From Symbiobacterium sp. (GTDB taxonomy: Bacteria > Bacillota > Sulfobacillia > UBA995 > UBA9673): DNA of 32,156 nucleotides. The notes below the pieces were generated by a model. The model searched no databases. It was not told where the DNA came from and was given only the letters and a program-made list of their open reading frames with translations. Location of the stretch: the NCBI GenBank assembly GCA_020725405.1, contig DYFB01000015.1, positions 1-32,156 of the forward strand, given 5' to 3'. Shown in pieces: positions 1-9,216 of the stretch; the first letter of the stretch is position 1, and each line of letters starts with the position of its first letter. The translations under genes and the position numbers were made by a program.

Positions 1-82
1 CAAGCCAGTCTCTCGGGGACGGCGGAAGCAGCATGATCTGATCGGCCGGGTTGTAGTCTCTGAACTTCTTCGTCTTGGTCAT
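1..82 (-). mobile_element. IS transposase, N-terminal fragment cut by the window edge
   Basis: Read on the minus strand from an ATG at 82, the frame is open to the window edge and gives 27 residues. They include FRDYNPADQIMLLPPSPRDW. The order F-R-x-(Y/W)-(N/D)-P-x-x-Q-x-x-LLPPS-x-R-DWL is the characteristic N-terminus of IS1182/IS5-like DDE transposases. This is recognition by motif, not by search. The catalytic domain lies outside the window, so intactness cannot be judged. The IS end should fall between the ATG and ftsK, but I could not define a terminal inverted repeat from one end. The fragment points away from ftsK. Confidence 0.7.
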
Positions 83-367
83 GACCAAGGATTCTACGCC
101 CGGAATCGAAGTCCTGTACCTTAGTCACACAAGCTGCTAGAGGCGGGCGGGCGGGGCGCGGGCGGCGAGGCCTGCCGCCCGATGGACCGGAAAGGGTTTC
201 CCGGCTGGACCGTAGAAGCGTCGGGCCATCGAGCCGGGTGGACCCGGGGCGGTAGGGACGCCGAGCGGCCGGGCGCCCGGCGCCGAAGGGGACGCGGGTG
301 CCGGAACGACGCCCCGGGGTGGTGGGCGGATCCGGGCGCCGGAACGCAGGGGAAAAGGGGGCGACCG

Positions 368-2899
368 TTGTTCTCCGACCTGAAGGACGAAACTAGGCAG
401 GAGATCTGGGGAGTCGTCCTGGTCTCGCTCACGGTCCTTTCCTACATCTCTCTCTCGACGACAGCGGCCGGCGGCTTCGGGGAGCTTGTCCGCTACGCCA
501 TGAACACGGTCTTCGGTACGGCGGCCTGGTTCATCCCGGCCCTGGCCGGCCTGGCCGGCCTCTTATGCATCTTCCAGAAGGGCTACGTTCTCGCCGGCTC
601 GCGTCTCGCGGGATGGCTCATCGGTCTCGTGACGGCTCTCGGCTGGCTCCACCGCCTTGAGCCGCATCTTGAGGGTTACGAGTTCATGAACATAACCTCC
701 GGGCCGGGTCTCGGCGGGGGACTGGTGGGGGCCGTGGTGACCTGGGGGCTGAGGGAGGTCTTCGGCCCGGTCGGGCGCGACGTCCTGCTGGGCAGCCTGA
801 CCCTCATCTCTTTCCTCCTGGCCTCCGACCTATCGCTCCTCCGCTTTCTCCGCGGCCTGCGGGACATCGTGGTCGCTTCGGCGCGGTGGGGCGCCCGCAC
901 GGCCGCCCGGGTAATCGGGCTTTTCGAGGCCCCGCCTCGACCGGTCCGGACGGGAAGCGCGGCCGGGCGCGAGGGCCGGCTACGTCTCCGTGGCGCTCTC
1001 GACAAGCCCGCGCCGCCGGGCCCTGGCCGGCTGCGGATCGGAGAGTCCGGGCACCTCGAGGCCCCCGAGCCCTCCGAACGGCACGGGCCGCCCAGGTCCG
1101 AAGCTCCGACCGCCCCCACCCGAGGCGCGGCCGCCCTCCCCGGCCCGGACCTCAGCCGGCGGGGTTACGAGCAGATAACCCTGACCGACGACGTCCTGTA
1201 CCAGCTCCCACCCCTGACCCTCCTTGATGCGACCCCGTCGGGCAAGGGACGGCGGGTACGGCAGGACCTTGAGGAAAAGACCCGCGTCCTCGAGGAGACC
1301 CTCGAGAGCTTCGGTGTCCGGGGCAAGGTCGTCGAGGTGAAGCGGGGGCCGGTGGTGACCAGGTTCGAAGTCCAGCCCGCGCCGGGCATCAAGGTCGCCC
1401 GCATCGTCAGCCTCGCCGACGACATCGCTCTGGCCATGGCCTCGCACGATGTCAGGATCGAGGCCCCCATCCCCGGGAAGCGCGCGGTGGGTATCGAGGT
1501 CCCGAACCTCGAAGTGACCACGGTGACTCTCCGCGAGGTCCTGGAGGAGCCCGAGGTCGCGGCCTCGACCTCTAAGCTGACCATCGTGCTGGGTAAGGAC
1601 ATCACCGGGCGTCCGGTGACCGGCGACCTGAGCCGGCTCCTGCACGTCCTCATCGCCGGCGCGACGGGGTCGGGCAAGAGCGTCTGCATCAACTCCATCA
1701 TCGCCAGTCTTCTCTTCCGGGCCAAACCCGGAGAGGTGAAGCTTCTCCTCATCGACCCGAAGGTGGTCGAGCTCAGCGTCTACGAGGGTATCCCCCACCT
1801 GGTGGCGCCCGTCGTCACCGACCCGAAGAAGGCGGCCGGTTGTCTCAGGTGGGCCGTCAAGCAGATGGAGGACAGATACGAGCTGTTCGCCGCTGCCGGG
1901 GTCCGTGACATCGGGCGCTACAATGCCCTGGTCGGGCAGGCTCGGGCGGACGCGGCCAGGGCGGCGACGCCTCCCGCGACGGCCGGTGGCAAGGCGGCCG
2001 CGGGTCGGACCGTCGAGGCCGGGGAGGACCCGGGCCGGGCCGGGGCGGCCCCGGCTGTGCCCTCCGGTCCTCTTCCTTTGCCGTACATCGTAATCGTCAT
2101 CGACGAGCTGGCCGACCTGATGATGGTCGCCCCCGTCGACGTCGAGGACGCTATCTGGCGTCTGGCCCAGATGGCCCGGGCGGCGGGCATCCACCTGGTC
2201 GTTGCCACCCAGCGCCCTTCGGTCGACGTGATCACCGGGACGATCAAGGCCAACATCCCGACCCGGGTGGCCTTCGCCGTCTCTTCCCAGGTGGACTCGA
2301 GGACCATTCTCGACATCCCCGGAGCGGAGAAACTGCTCGGTCACGGGGACATGCTCTTCCTGCCCGTCGGGGCGACGAAGCCGACCCGGGTCCAGGGAGC
2401 CTACGTCTCGGACCGGGAGATCGAGGACCTCGTCGCCTTCGTCAAGGCCCAGGGCCGTCCGCGGTACGCGCCTGACGCCCTGGCCGCGGAGGAGGCGGCT
2501 GAGGGCCAGGAGGCCGCTTCGGAGGACGACCTCTTCGACGACGCCGTTCGGGTGGTCATGGAGACCGGACAGGCCTCGATCTCCATGCTCCAGCGGAAGC
2601 TGAGGGTGGGCTACACCCGGGCCGGGCGGCTTATCGACATGATGGAGGAGAAGGGCATTGTCGGACCCTTCGAAGGGTCCAAGGCACGGGAGATCCTGAT
2701 GACCTTCGAGCAGTACCGGCGGATGAAGGAGGCCGCCCGCCGGGCCGGAGAGGCCGCACGGTCCGAGGAGCAGGCCCGTGTGGGCGCCGCCCCGCTTCCG
2801 CGGGGACGCGGGCCGGTGCTGACTCTTCCCGGCTCGGGCCGTCGGCTGAATCCGCCCGTCCTGGAAAGCGGGGACGATCAGCCGGAGGGACAGAGCTAG
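368..2899 (+). CDS. ftsK: DNA translocase FtsK/SpoIIIE
   Basis: This is a membrane-anchored, ATP-driven double-stranded DNA pump that clears chromosome ends through the division or sporulation septum. From the TTG at 368 (843 aa), [11 protein letters not shown] leads into about four membrane segments within roughly the first 170 residues, then a Pro/Arg-rich linker. The motor follows, with Walker A GATGSGKS at about residues 431-438 and Walker [14 protein letters not shown] with D579/E580. The C-terminal winged-helix gamma domain runs from about [14 protein letters not shown] to [13 protein letters not shown]. The frame is open back to 182, but those 62 codons are Arg/Gly-rich and unlike the family. 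The TTG at 368 follows a purine-rich AAAAGGGGGCG and fits the FtsK N-terminus, so I chose it. An Ala/Pro/Gly-rich insert of about 45 residues sits between the Walker motifs. The gene converges on the L,D-transpeptidase with a 4-base gap. Confidence 0.95.
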   Translation: MFSDLKDETRQEIWGVVLVSLTVLSYISLSTTAAGGFGELVRYAMNTVFGTAAWFIPALAGLAGLLCIFQKGYVLAGSRLAGWLIGLVTALGWLHRLEPHLEGYEFMNITSGPGLGGGLVGAVVTWGLREVFGPVGRDVLLGSLTLISFLLASDLSLLRFLRGLRDIVVASARWGARTAARVIGLFEAPPRPVRTGSAAGREGRLRLRGALDKPAPPGPGRLRIGESGHLEAPEPSERHGPPRSEAPTAPTRGAAALPGPDLSRRGYEQITLTDDVLYQLPPLTLLDATPSGKGRRVRQDLEEKTRVLEETLESFGVRGKVVEVKRGPVVTRFEVQPAPGIKVARIVSLADDIALAMASHDVRIEAPIPGKRAVGIEVPNLEVTTVTLREVLEEPEVAASTSKLTIVLGKDITGRPVTGDLSRLLHVLIAGATGSGKSVCINSIIASLLFRAKPGEVKLLLIDPKVVELSVYEGIPHLVAPVVTDPKKAAGCLRWAVKQMEDRYELFAAAGVRDIGRYNALVGQARADAARAATPPATAGGKAAAGRTVEAGEDPGRAGAAPAVPSGPLPLPYIVIVIDELADLMMVAPVDVEDAIWRLAQMARAAGIHLVVATQRPSVDVITGTIKANIPTRVAFAVSSQVDSRTILDIPGAEKLLGHGDMLFLPVGATKPTRVQGAYVSDREIEDLVAFVKAQGRPRYAPDALAAEEAAEGQEAASEDDLFDDAVRVVMETGQASISMLQRKLRVGYTRAGRLIDMMEEKGIVGPFEGSKAREILMTFEQYRRMKEAARRAGEAARSEEQARVGAAPLPRGRGPVLTLPGSGRRLNPPVLESGDDQPEGQS

Positions 2900-2903
2900 G
2901 CGG

Positions 2904-3878
2904 TCAGCCGGACCCGAGCGCCCGCCAGGTCGCGGGCCCGACGATGCCGTCGACGGCGAGTCCCCGGGACTGCTGGAAAGCCCGGACAGCCGCCTCGGTC
3001 GCCGGCCCGAACCGGCCGTCCACGGGGCCGCTGTAAAGGCCGAGCTGCCTGAGCCTATTCTGGAGGTCGACCACGTCGGACCCGGACGAGCCCCGGGAGA
3101 GAACGGGACGGCCCCCTTCGCCGCTGCCTGAGCCGCCCTGACCGCCCCGATTGCCGCCCTGACCGCCCCGATTGCCGTCCTGACCGCCGGGGGGCTGAGG
3201 TTGCCCGCTGCCGCCTCCGCGGACGATCCGCACCGGCGTTCCGATGCGGGCCCACTCGAAGAGCTCCTCGACGTTCTCGTTGTGCAGGCGGATGCACCCG
3301 TTGGACACGGCGTGTCCGATCGAGGCCGGGTTGTTCGTGCCGTGAATGCCGTAGTTTCCATGAGGGATGCTGAGGCCCATCCAGCGCGTCCCGAGGGCGT
3401 TCCAGTCGGGGTTGACGATCTTGGTCATGATCCGCCAGTCGCCGGGGGGCGTCGGGGTGCTCGGCTTACCGACGGCGACGGGGTAGACCCGGAGGACCTG
3501 CCTTCCCGAATATACGGTCATCCGCCGGGCTCCGGTGTCGATGAGGATGGATATCTCCTTCGGCCGTCCCCACGGGCCGCCTGGGGCCGGCGGCGTGGGT
3601 CGGGGCGGCGCAAAGCCGAGGGCCCGGAAGGTGCGGTCGTCGACCACCCCGTTCGGCTCAAGGCGCCGGGAGCGCTGGAAGGCCGCGACGGCTTCCTCGG
3701 TGATCGGGCCGAAGAGGCCGTCGATGACCTGGGGGTCGAAGCCGAGTTCCTGGAGCCGTCTTTGCACGGCCAGGACGTCGGGACCCTCGAGGTAGGGGCG
3801 GGTCAGGTAGAGCTGCCTGTGTCCGGGCTGGAGCGACCCGAGAGTGTCCTCGTCCAACTCCATAACCTCCCGGGCCAT
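2904..3878 (-). CDS. L,D-transpeptidase (YkuD) with two peptidoglycan-binding domains
   Basis: A predicted cell-wall cross-linking enzyme of 324 aa. An N-terminal peptidoglycan-binding domain (about 23-88, VLAVQRRLQELGF to DDRTFRALGF) is followed by a Pro-rich linker. The YkuD catalytic domain (about 108-219) has H179 in GIHGTNNPASIG and the nucleophile C195 in SNGCIRLHN. A Gly/Asn/Arg/Gln repeat linker (about 221-256) leads to a second peptidoglycan-binding domain (about 257-321). No signal peptide or transmembrane segment is visible, so export is unexplained unless the start is wrong. The ATG at 3878 lacks a well-spaced ribosome site; GGGAGG lies 2 bases before an internal ATG and 8 before a TTG, so the true start may be a few codons inside. 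L,D-transpeptidases make 3-3 cross-links and often act on spore or stationary-phase wall; the role here is inferred. Confidence 0.9.
   Translation of the reverse strand: MAREVMELDEDTLGSLQPGHRQLYLTRPYLEGPDVLAVQRRLQELGFDPQVIDGLFGPITEEAVAAFQRSRRLEPNGVVDDRTFRALGFAPPRPTPPAPGGPWGRPKEISILIDTGARRMTVYSGRQVLRVYPVAVGKPSTPTPPGDWRIMTKIVNPDWNALGTRWMGLSIPHGNYGIHGTNNPASIGHAVSNGCIRLHNENVEELFEWARIGTPVRIVRGGGSGQPQPPGGQDGNRGGQGGNRGGQGGSGSGEGGRPVLSRGSSGSDVVDLQNRLRQLGLYSGPVDGRFGPATEAAVRAFQQSRGLAVDGIVGPATWRALGSG
3133..3188. repeat. 21-bp tandem repeat inside the L,D-transpeptidase gene
   Basis: The unit CCGCCCTGACCGCCCCGATTG occurs at 3133-3153 and 3154-3174. A third, partial and slightly diverged copy (CCGTCCTGACCGCC) follows at 3175-3188. 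On the coding strand it encodes a seven-residue Gly/Asn/Arg/Gln unit in the linker between the catalytic domain and the C-terminal peptidoglycan-binding domain. Being in frame, copy-number change would alter linker length without breaking the gene. Confidence 0.9.
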
Positions 3879-4007
3879 CGTATGCCCGGCGCCGGCCGGG
3901 CGTTAGGCGGCCCGGGCCCGGCCGCCCGCAGGCTGGCACGAGAGGTGGAAGAACCCGGCCGCCTGAGGGCAGGATAAGAGAACCCCGGGGAAGAAAGTCA
4001 AAGGGTT
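3879..4007. other. Divergent intergenic region with a short GC hairpin
   Basis: This stretch separates the 5' ends of the L,D-transpeptidase (minus) and the LysE-type gene (plus) and must hold both promoters. I see a 7-bp inverted repeat, GGCGGCC at 3906-3912 and GGCCGCC at 3920-3926, around a CGGGCCC loop. AAAGGG just before the ATG at 4008 serves as ribosome site for the exporter. No convincing -35/-10 pair was found for either strand. Confidence 0.4.
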
Positions 4008-4688
4008 ATGACCCTTGGTGCGCTCTTCCTCACGTCGTGGGCCATCGGTTTCTCCGGGGCGGTGACCCCCGGCCCTCTCCTCGTGGCCTGCATCTCGCAG
4101 TCGGCGCGTCAAGGGTTCCGGGCGGGCTGGTACGTGGTTGTGGGCCATGTGCTGCTGGAGCTCTTGCTGGTGGTTCTTCTCTCTCTCGGCCTCGGAGCTG
4201 TGCTGGTCCGGCAAGGAGTGGTGGTCGGCGTCAGGGTCCTTGGTGGACTCATGCTGGTCTGGATGGCGTGGGGTACGGCGGCTCCGGCCCTTCGGAACTC
4301 GATTGCCCTGCCCTCGCCGGAGCACGGCGGGCTCGACCCCCGTGCGGCCGGGGCCCGGCCCCGCGCCGGAGCGCTCGAACCGGCGCTGGCCGGCGTGGCC
4401 GCAACGGTCGGCGGCCCCTTCTGGCTGTTGTGGTGGGCCACGGTCGGGCTCTCCTACCTCACCCTGGCGGCGCCGCTCGGAGCACCGGGCATCGGAGCGT
4501 TCTACACCGGGCACATAGCCGCCGACCTGGTCTGGTACTCGGCCGTGGCGGGCGCGGTGGCCGGCGGCCGGCGACTCCTGACGCCCGGGGTCTACCGGAT
4601 CGTCCTGGTCGCGTGCGGCCTGTGCCTGGCCGTCTTGGGTCTGGTCTTCGTCGGTTCCGGCTTCCTGGGTGCGGCCGGCGGGGGATAG
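4008..4688 (+). CDS. LysE/RhtB-family amino-acid exporter
   Basis: A predicted inner-membrane exporter of 226 aa. The N-terminal signature of the LysE/RhtB superfamily is present: GFSGAVTPGPLLVACIS followed by a G-rich turn (RQGFRAG). About six hydrophobic segments follow, at roughly residues 4-24, 43-62, 69-88, 130-155, 165-190 and 198-220. A hydrophilic loop with several prolines (about residues 98-125) lies between segments three and four, as in the family. Relatives export basic or neutral amino acids or related solutes; the substrate cannot be told from sequence. The ATG at 4008 follows AAAGGG. UPF0182 starts 52 bases downstream on the same strand and may share the transcript. Confidence 0.8.
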   Translation: MTLGALFLTSWAIGFSGAVTPGPLLVACISQSARQGFRAGWYVVVGHVLLELLLVVLLSLGLGAVLVRQGVVVGVRVLGGLMLVWMAWGTAAPALRNSIALPSPEHGGLDPRAAGARPRAGALEPALAGVAATVGGPFWLLWWATVGLSYLTLAAPLGAPGIGAFYTGHIAADLVWYSAVAGAVAGGRRLLTPGVYRIVLVACGLCLAVLGLVFVGSGFLGAAGGG

Positions 4689-4740
4689 GACGGCGCCGGC
4701 GCGGGTCCCGGCGACAGAGAGAATGTGTGGAGGTGCAGCG

Positions 4741-7479
4741 ATGAGACGTGTCTTCAGCCCGAGGAACATCCTCCTGTTCCTTGCCGTCCTGGTGGCCGTG
4801 TCCTACTACGGGTCGTACATCTTCACCGACTACCTCTGGTTCTCCAACCTCGGGCTAGAGGGGGTCTACGTGACCACCCTCGTCGCGCGGACGCTCGTGG
4901 CCGTGGCCGCCGGTCTGGCCGCCTTCCTCTTCATGCTGGTCAACCTCCTTGTGGCCAGGCGCGACGGGCCGCCGCGGGCGGTCGAGTACATCCTCGCTGG
5001 AGAGGTTGAGATTCCCATCACCATCCCGCCGACGGTCGTTAGTCGGCTGACCTGGCTCGGTCCCCTGGTCATCGCCGTCCTGGTGGGGGCCGCGGCCCGG
5101 GAGGGGTGGATGACTGTCCTGCAGTTCATCCACCAGACGCCGTTCGGCCTGTCCGACCCCTTCTTCAAGCGGGACATCGGGTTTTACGTCTTCACCCTGC
5201 CGTTCCTCCGCTGGCTGTACCATGGGGCGATGTTCGTCCTGGTGGCGACGTTCGCGGCGACAGCCGTCTACTACCTCGCCAACCGCGGGCTCGATTTCGC
5301 CCGGGGATATCCCGTCGGTTCCCGCCAGGCCTGGCGTCATCTCTCCGTCCTCGGGGCCGCCGGGTTTGTCCTAAAGGCGGGCGGCTACATCCTCGCCCAG
5401 TTCAACCTTCTTTACTCGCCGCGGGGGGTGGCCGTCGGGGCGAGCTACACCGATATCCACGCCCAGCTTCCGGTCCTGCGGATCATGGTCGTTCTCGCCC
5501 TGGTCGTCGCCGGAGTCGTGGTGGCCGCGGGGTGGATGCGCCGGACGAGCTACGTGGTCGCCGGGGTGGGGTTCCTCCTGGCCGCCTCGCTCGTCCTTGG
5601 GACAGCCTACCCGGCCTTCGTCCAGCAGTTCCAGGTCGAGCCGGACGAGATCAACAAGGAGACACCCTACATCCTGCACAACATCGCCTACACGCGGGAG
5701 GCCTACGGGCTGAACCGGATAGAGGAGCAGGAGTTCCCGGTTACCTACAATCTGGTCCTGGCCGACATTCAGGAAGAGGCGGCGACGATCAACAACATCC
5801 GCCTCTGGGACTGGCGGCCCCTCCGTGAGAGCTACTGGCAGCTTCAGGCCATCCGGCCCTACTACGATTTCGCCGACGTGGACCTCGACCGCTACGTTCT
5901 CGACGGCCGCTACCGGCAGGTGATGATCGCGGCGAGGGAGATGAACCTCGATAACCTGACGGCCGAGGCCAGGACCTGGATGAACCTTCACCTGAAGTAC
6001 ACGCACGGCTACGGCGTGGTCATGAGCCCCACGACCCTGGCCACCCGCGAGGGCATGCCGGTCTTCTTCCTTCGCGACATCCCGCCCGTGTCCAGCGTCC
6101 CGGGCCTGAGGGTGACCCGTCCGGAGATCTACTTCGGTGAGATGACCAACACCTACGCGATAGTCAACACCGAGGCCGGGGAGTTCGACTACCCGCTCGG
6201 CGACCAGAACCAGTACACGAACTACGCCGGCCCCGGCGGCGTCCAGCTCTCGAATCCGCTCATCCGCCTGGCTTTCGCGATCCGTCTCGGGAGCTACCAG
6301 GTCTTCCTGGCCGACACCATCACGACCGAGAGCCGGGCGATGATCTACCGGAACATCCACGAGATGGTCAGGAAGATAGCCCCGTTCCTTCGCTACGACC
6401 AAGACCCCTACCTGGTCATCGGGGACGACGGGCACCTGTTCTACATCCAGGACGCCTACACGGTGACGAGCCTCTACCCCTACTCGGAGCGGCACCCGCT
6501 GGGGCTCAACTACATCCGCAACCCGGTCAAGATATCCATCGACGCCTACGCGGGAACCGTCCGCTACTACCTTGTGGACGAGGCCGAGCCCATCGCCCGG
6601 ACCATCGCCGGCATCTTCCCGAGTCTCTTCACGCCGGCCTCGGCCATGCCGGACGACATGCGCCGGCACGTCCGCTATCCGGAGGACCTGTTCTCCATCC
6701 AGGCCGACATGTACACGACCTACCACATGCGCGACCCGCTCGTCTTCTACAACCGGGAGGACCTCTGGGTCCGCCCGACCCAGCTCTACGGGGACGCCGA
6801 GCGTCCGCAGCCCGGCCGCGGTAACGCGGTCCAGCCGCACTACATGATAATCCGGCTGCCGGGTGAGGAGCGCGAGGAGCTCGTCCAGATGCTTCCCTTC
6901 AGCCCCCGCGAGCGGCGGAACATGATAGCCTGGCTGGCGGCCCGCTCCGACGGGGAGAACTACGGCGACCTCATCGTCTACAAGTTCCCCAAGCAGGAGC
7001 TCATCTACGGACCCATGCAGATCGAGGCCAGGATCGATCAGGACACGACCATATCCCAGCATCTCACCTTGTGGAGCCAGGCCGGGTCGAACGTCATCCG
7101 CGGCACCCTCCTGGTCGTCCCCATCAAGGACTCCATCCTGTACGTCGAGCCGCTCTACCTCCAGGCGGCCGGCAACCGCCTGCCGGAGCTCAAGCGGGTC
7201 ATCGTGGCCTACGGGGACCGCATAGTCATGGCCGAGACGCTGGGCCAGGGGCTCCAGGCCATCTTCGGCGGAGGAGCCGTGGAGGGTCCGGACGTCACCC
7301 CCGGCGTCCCGGGCGAGAGGCCGACCGTGGGCGAACTCGCGAGACAGGCCAACACCCTCTTCGCACAGGCCCGGGAAGCGGCCTCGCGAGGGGACTGGGC
7401 CGCCTACGGTCAGTACCTCTCCGAACTCGAGTCCATTCTGGAGCAGCTCCAGGCTCTGGCCGAGCGGGAGGGGAGATAG
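4741..7479 (+). CDS. UPF0182 family large membrane protein
   Basis: A 912-aa protein of the UPF0182/COG1615 type, whose biochemical function is unknown to me. Seven hydrophobic segments occupy roughly the first 285 residues (for example NILLFLAVLVAVSYYG and VLALVVAGVVVAAGW). A long Tyr- and Asp-rich extracytoplasmic region follows, with family-like stretches such as YTREAYGLNRIEE, RTWMNLHLKYTHGYG, TNTYAIVNTEAGEFDYP and PHYMIIRLPGEEREE. The C-terminal 60 residues are acidic and helix-forming (ELESILEQLQALAE). The frame is open from 4669, but the ATG at 4741 has GGAGGTG six bases upstream and begins just before the first membrane segment, so I chose it. The length is normal for the family. A GC hairpin follows the gene. 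Confidence 0.9.
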   Translation: MRRVFSPRNILLFLAVLVAVSYYGSYIFTDYLWFSNLGLEGVYVTTLVARTLVAVAAGLAAFLFMLVNLLVARRDGPPRAVEYILAGEVEIPITIPPTVVSRLTWLGPLVIAVLVGAAAREGWMTVLQFIHQTPFGLSDPFFKRDIGFYVFTLPFLRWLYHGAMFVLVATFAATAVYYLANRGLDFARGYPVGSRQAWRHLSVLGAAGFVLKAGGYILAQFNLLYSPRGVAVGASYTDIHAQLPVLRIMVVLALVVAGVVVAAGWMRRTSYVVAGVGFLLAASLVLGTAYPAFVQQFQVEPDEINKETPYILHNIAYTREAYGLNRIEEQEFPVTYNLVLADIQEEAATINNIRLWDWRPLRESYWQLQAIRPYYDFADVDLDRYVLDGRYRQVMIAAREMNLDNLTAEARTWMNLHLKYTHGYGVVMSPTTLATREGMPVFFLRDIPPVSSVPGLRVTRPEIYFGEMTNTYAIVNTEAGEFDYPLGDQNQYTNYAGPGGVQLSNPLIRLAFAIRLGSYQVFLADTITTESRAMIYRNIHEMVRKIAPFLRYDQDPYLVIGDDGHLFYIQDAYTVTSLYPYSERHPLGLNYIRNPVKISIDAYAGTVRYYLVDEAEPIARTIAGIFPSLFTPASAMPDDMRRHVRYPEDLFSIQADMYTTYHMRDPLVFYNREDLWVRPTQLYGDAERPQPGRGNAVQPHYMIIRLPGEEREELVQMLPFSPRERRNMIAWLAARSDGENYGDLIVYKFPKQELIYGPMQIEARIDQDTTISQHLTLWSQAGSNVIRGTLLVVPIKDSILYVEPLYLQAAGNRLPELKRVIVAYGDRIVMAETLGQGLQAIFGGGAVEGPDVTPGVPGERPTVGELARQANTLFAQAREAASRGDWAAYGQYLSELESILEQLQALAEREGR

Positions 7480-7545
7480 CCCGCGGGTCCTCCCGGCCGC
7501 CCCGGCGGCCTGGGCGAAAACGGGCTGGCCCGTAAGGACCGGACG

Positions 7546-7590
7546 GGACGCGGGCCGGCGGCGGTAAAGCCGCCGGCCCGCGTCCGTCTC
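7546..7590 (+). terminator. 17-bp perfect hairpin after the UPF0182 gene
   Basis: GGACGCGGGCCGGCGGC (7546-7562) pairs perfectly with 7569-7585 around the loop GGTAAA. Only a weak pyrimidine stretch (GTCTC) follows, so it is a strong hairpin but a poor classical intrinsic terminator. It lies 66 bases past the UPF0182 stop and about 180 bases before asnS. The remainder of 7480-7769 holds no gene I can support, and I saw no T-box motif ahead of asnS. Confidence 0.6.
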
Positions 7591-7769
7591 CGAGCGGCCG
7601 AGGCGGTCGCCCGCCTGCGACCAGGGGGTGGGTCGGAGACCGAGGCCTGGCGAGCCGCAGCCGGCCCGGGGCGGGAGGGTTTCTGAGGCAGGCTGCGAAA
7701 AGGCTCAAGACTCCGGGCCTAGCTCCAAGCGGCCGGGGGAAAGATGGTAGGAGAGGTGGCCCGCCAGCC

Positions 7770-9080
7770 ATGACAGCCTCTGCTGACGTTCCTCTGGTTC
7801 ATATCTCCGACCTGCCGGCCCACGCGGGCCGGATAGTCCGGCTCCGGGGGTGGGTCTACAACCGCCGCTCGAGCGGGAAGATCGAGTTCATCATCCTCAG
7901 GGACGGCACGGGCTTCGTCCAGGTGGTGGTCGTGGCCTCGGACGTGCCGGACGATGTCTTCAGAGTTGCGGCCTCCCTGGGGCAGGAGTCGGCCGTCGTT
8001 CTGACCGGAGAGGTGCGGACGGACCGGCGGGCTCCCGGCGGCTACGAGGTCTCGGCGCGCTCGTTGGAGCTCCTCGCCCCTTCGGAGGACTACCCGATAA
8101 GCCTCAAGGAACACGGCGTGGAGTTCCTCATGGACAACCGGCACCTCTGGTTCCGGACGCCACGTCAGACGGCCATCCTGAAGCTCAGGGCCGAGCTCAT
8201 CCGCGCCCTGCGCGACTTCTTCGACGACCGGGGGTTCGTCCTGGTCGACTCGCCGATCCTCACCCCGGCGGCCTGTGAGGGGACGACGACCCTCTTCAAG
8301 ACTGACTACTTCGGAGATCCGGCCTACCTCAGCCAGAGCGGTCAGCTGTACCAGGAGGCGGCGGCCATGGCTCTCGGGCGGACCTACTGCTTCGGGCCGA
8401 CGTTCCGGGCCGAGAAGTCCAAGACGCGGCGACATCTCATCGAGTTCTGGATGGTCGAGCCGGAGATGGCTTTCGTGGAGTTCGAGGAGAATCTGCGCAT
8501 CCAGGAGGAGATGGTCTCCTTCGTTGTCCAGCGCATCCTGGAGAGGCGCCTCCCCGAGCTCGAGACGGTCGGACGGGATACGGCCCCCCTCCGGAAGGTG
8601 AGGCCGCCCTTCCCGCGCCTGTCCTACGACGAAGCCGTGGAGCTCGTCCGGAGTAAGGGCCTCGACATGGAGTGGGGGGACGACTTCGGCGCCCCGCAGG
8701 AGACGGCGGTGGCCTCGGAGTTCGACCGGCCCGTCTTCGTCCACCGCTACCCGACGGCCGTGAAGGCCTTCTACATGAAGCCCGACCCCGACAGGCCCGA
8801 GGTCTGCCTGTCCGCCGACCTCCTGGCTCCCGAGGGCTACGGGGAGATCATCGGCGGCGGCCAGCGCATAGACGATATCGAGCTTCTGAAGCGGCGACTC
8901 GCCGAGCACTGCCTCCCCGAGGAAACCTACCGCTGGTATCTCGACCTCCGCCGCTACGGTTCCGTGCCCCACTCCGGCTTCGGGCTGGGGGTCGAGCGGA
9001 CCCTGGCCTGGATCGCGGGTCTGGAGCATGTTAGGGAAACAATACCGTTTCCACGTATGTTGCACCGGCTGTACCCCTGA
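7770..9080 (+). CDS. asnS: Asparaginyl-tRNA synthetase
   Basis: This enzyme charges tRNA-Asn with asparagine. It is a class IIb synthetase of 436 aa. The N-terminal OB-fold anticodon-binding domain (about 8-100) carries [18 protein letters not shown]. The catalytic domain shows motif 2 in [20 protein letters not shown] followed by WMVEPEMAF, and motif 3 in [14 protein letters not shown]. The ending [17 protein letters not shown] is typical of AsnRS. The short length and lack of a GAD insertion separate it from bacterial AspRS; an archaeal-type AspRS is the main alternative and less likely. The ATG at 7770 follows GGAGAGGTGG with about ten bases of spacing. Firmicute asnS genes often have T-box leaders, but none is visible. 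Confidence 0.95.
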   Translation: MTASADVPLVHISDLPAHAGRIVRLRGWVYNRRSSGKIEFIILRDGTGFVQVVVVASDVPDDVFRVAASLGQESAVVLTGEVRTDRRAPGGYEVSARSLELLAPSEDYPISLKEHGVEFLMDNRHLWFRTPRQTAILKLRAELIRALRDFFDDRGFVLVDSPILTPAACEGTTTLFKTDYFGDPAYLSQSGQLYQEAAAMALGRTYCFGPTFRAEKSKTRRHLIEFWMVEPEMAFVEFEENLRIQEEMVSFVVQRILERRLPELETVGRDTAPLRKVRPPFPRLSYDEAVELVRSKGLDMEWGDDFGAPQETAVASEFDRPVFVHRYPTAVKAFYMKPDPDRPEVCLSADLLAPEGYGEIIGGGQRIDDIELLKRRLAEHCLPEETYRWYLDLRRYGSVPHSGFGLGVERTLAWIAGLEHVRETIPFPRMLHRLYP

Positions 9081-9096
9081 TGTCAGAAGCAGGGAA

Positions 9097-9173
9097 GCTA
9101 GCCCTCCAGGTCGAAGCATGCCCGCTGGGGCCCGCGATACCCTGGCGATACCCTCTAGCTGGGGTTGGAGGGC
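9097..9173 (+). other. Structured spacer with competing inverted repeats before the RodZ-like gene
   Basis: In the 136-base gap after asnS, GCCCTCCA (9102-9109) can pair with TGGAGGGC (9166-9173), while AGCTAG (9097-9102) can pair with CTAGCT (9155-9160). The two pairings cross, so they exclude each other or form a pseudoknot. Between them a 10-base direct repeat GCGATACCCT occurs at 9134-9143 and 9145-9154. No T-run follows either pairing. This could be a leader, a processed spacer or chance. Confidence 0.3.
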
Positions 9174-9216
9174 GGTTGAGTGACGACCCGCGGGCGGCGG
9201 GAAAGGAGACCGCGCG

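Noticed and set aside
980-3361. A 793-codon open frame on the minus strand across ftsK
   Set aside because: It is a shadow of ftsK in GC-rich DNA: Arg/Gly/Pro/Asp-rich, no recognisable domain, and it also runs into the L,D-transpeptidase gene.
5371-7062. A 563-codon minus-strand frame inside the UPF0182 gene
   Set aside because: It is the complement of a well-supported family member, has Val/Asp/Gly-rich composition typical of antisense shadows, and has no ribosome site.
7480-7769. T-box leader for asnS
   Set aside because: No AGGGTGG-ACCGCG motif or anti-terminator arrangement is present in the gap.
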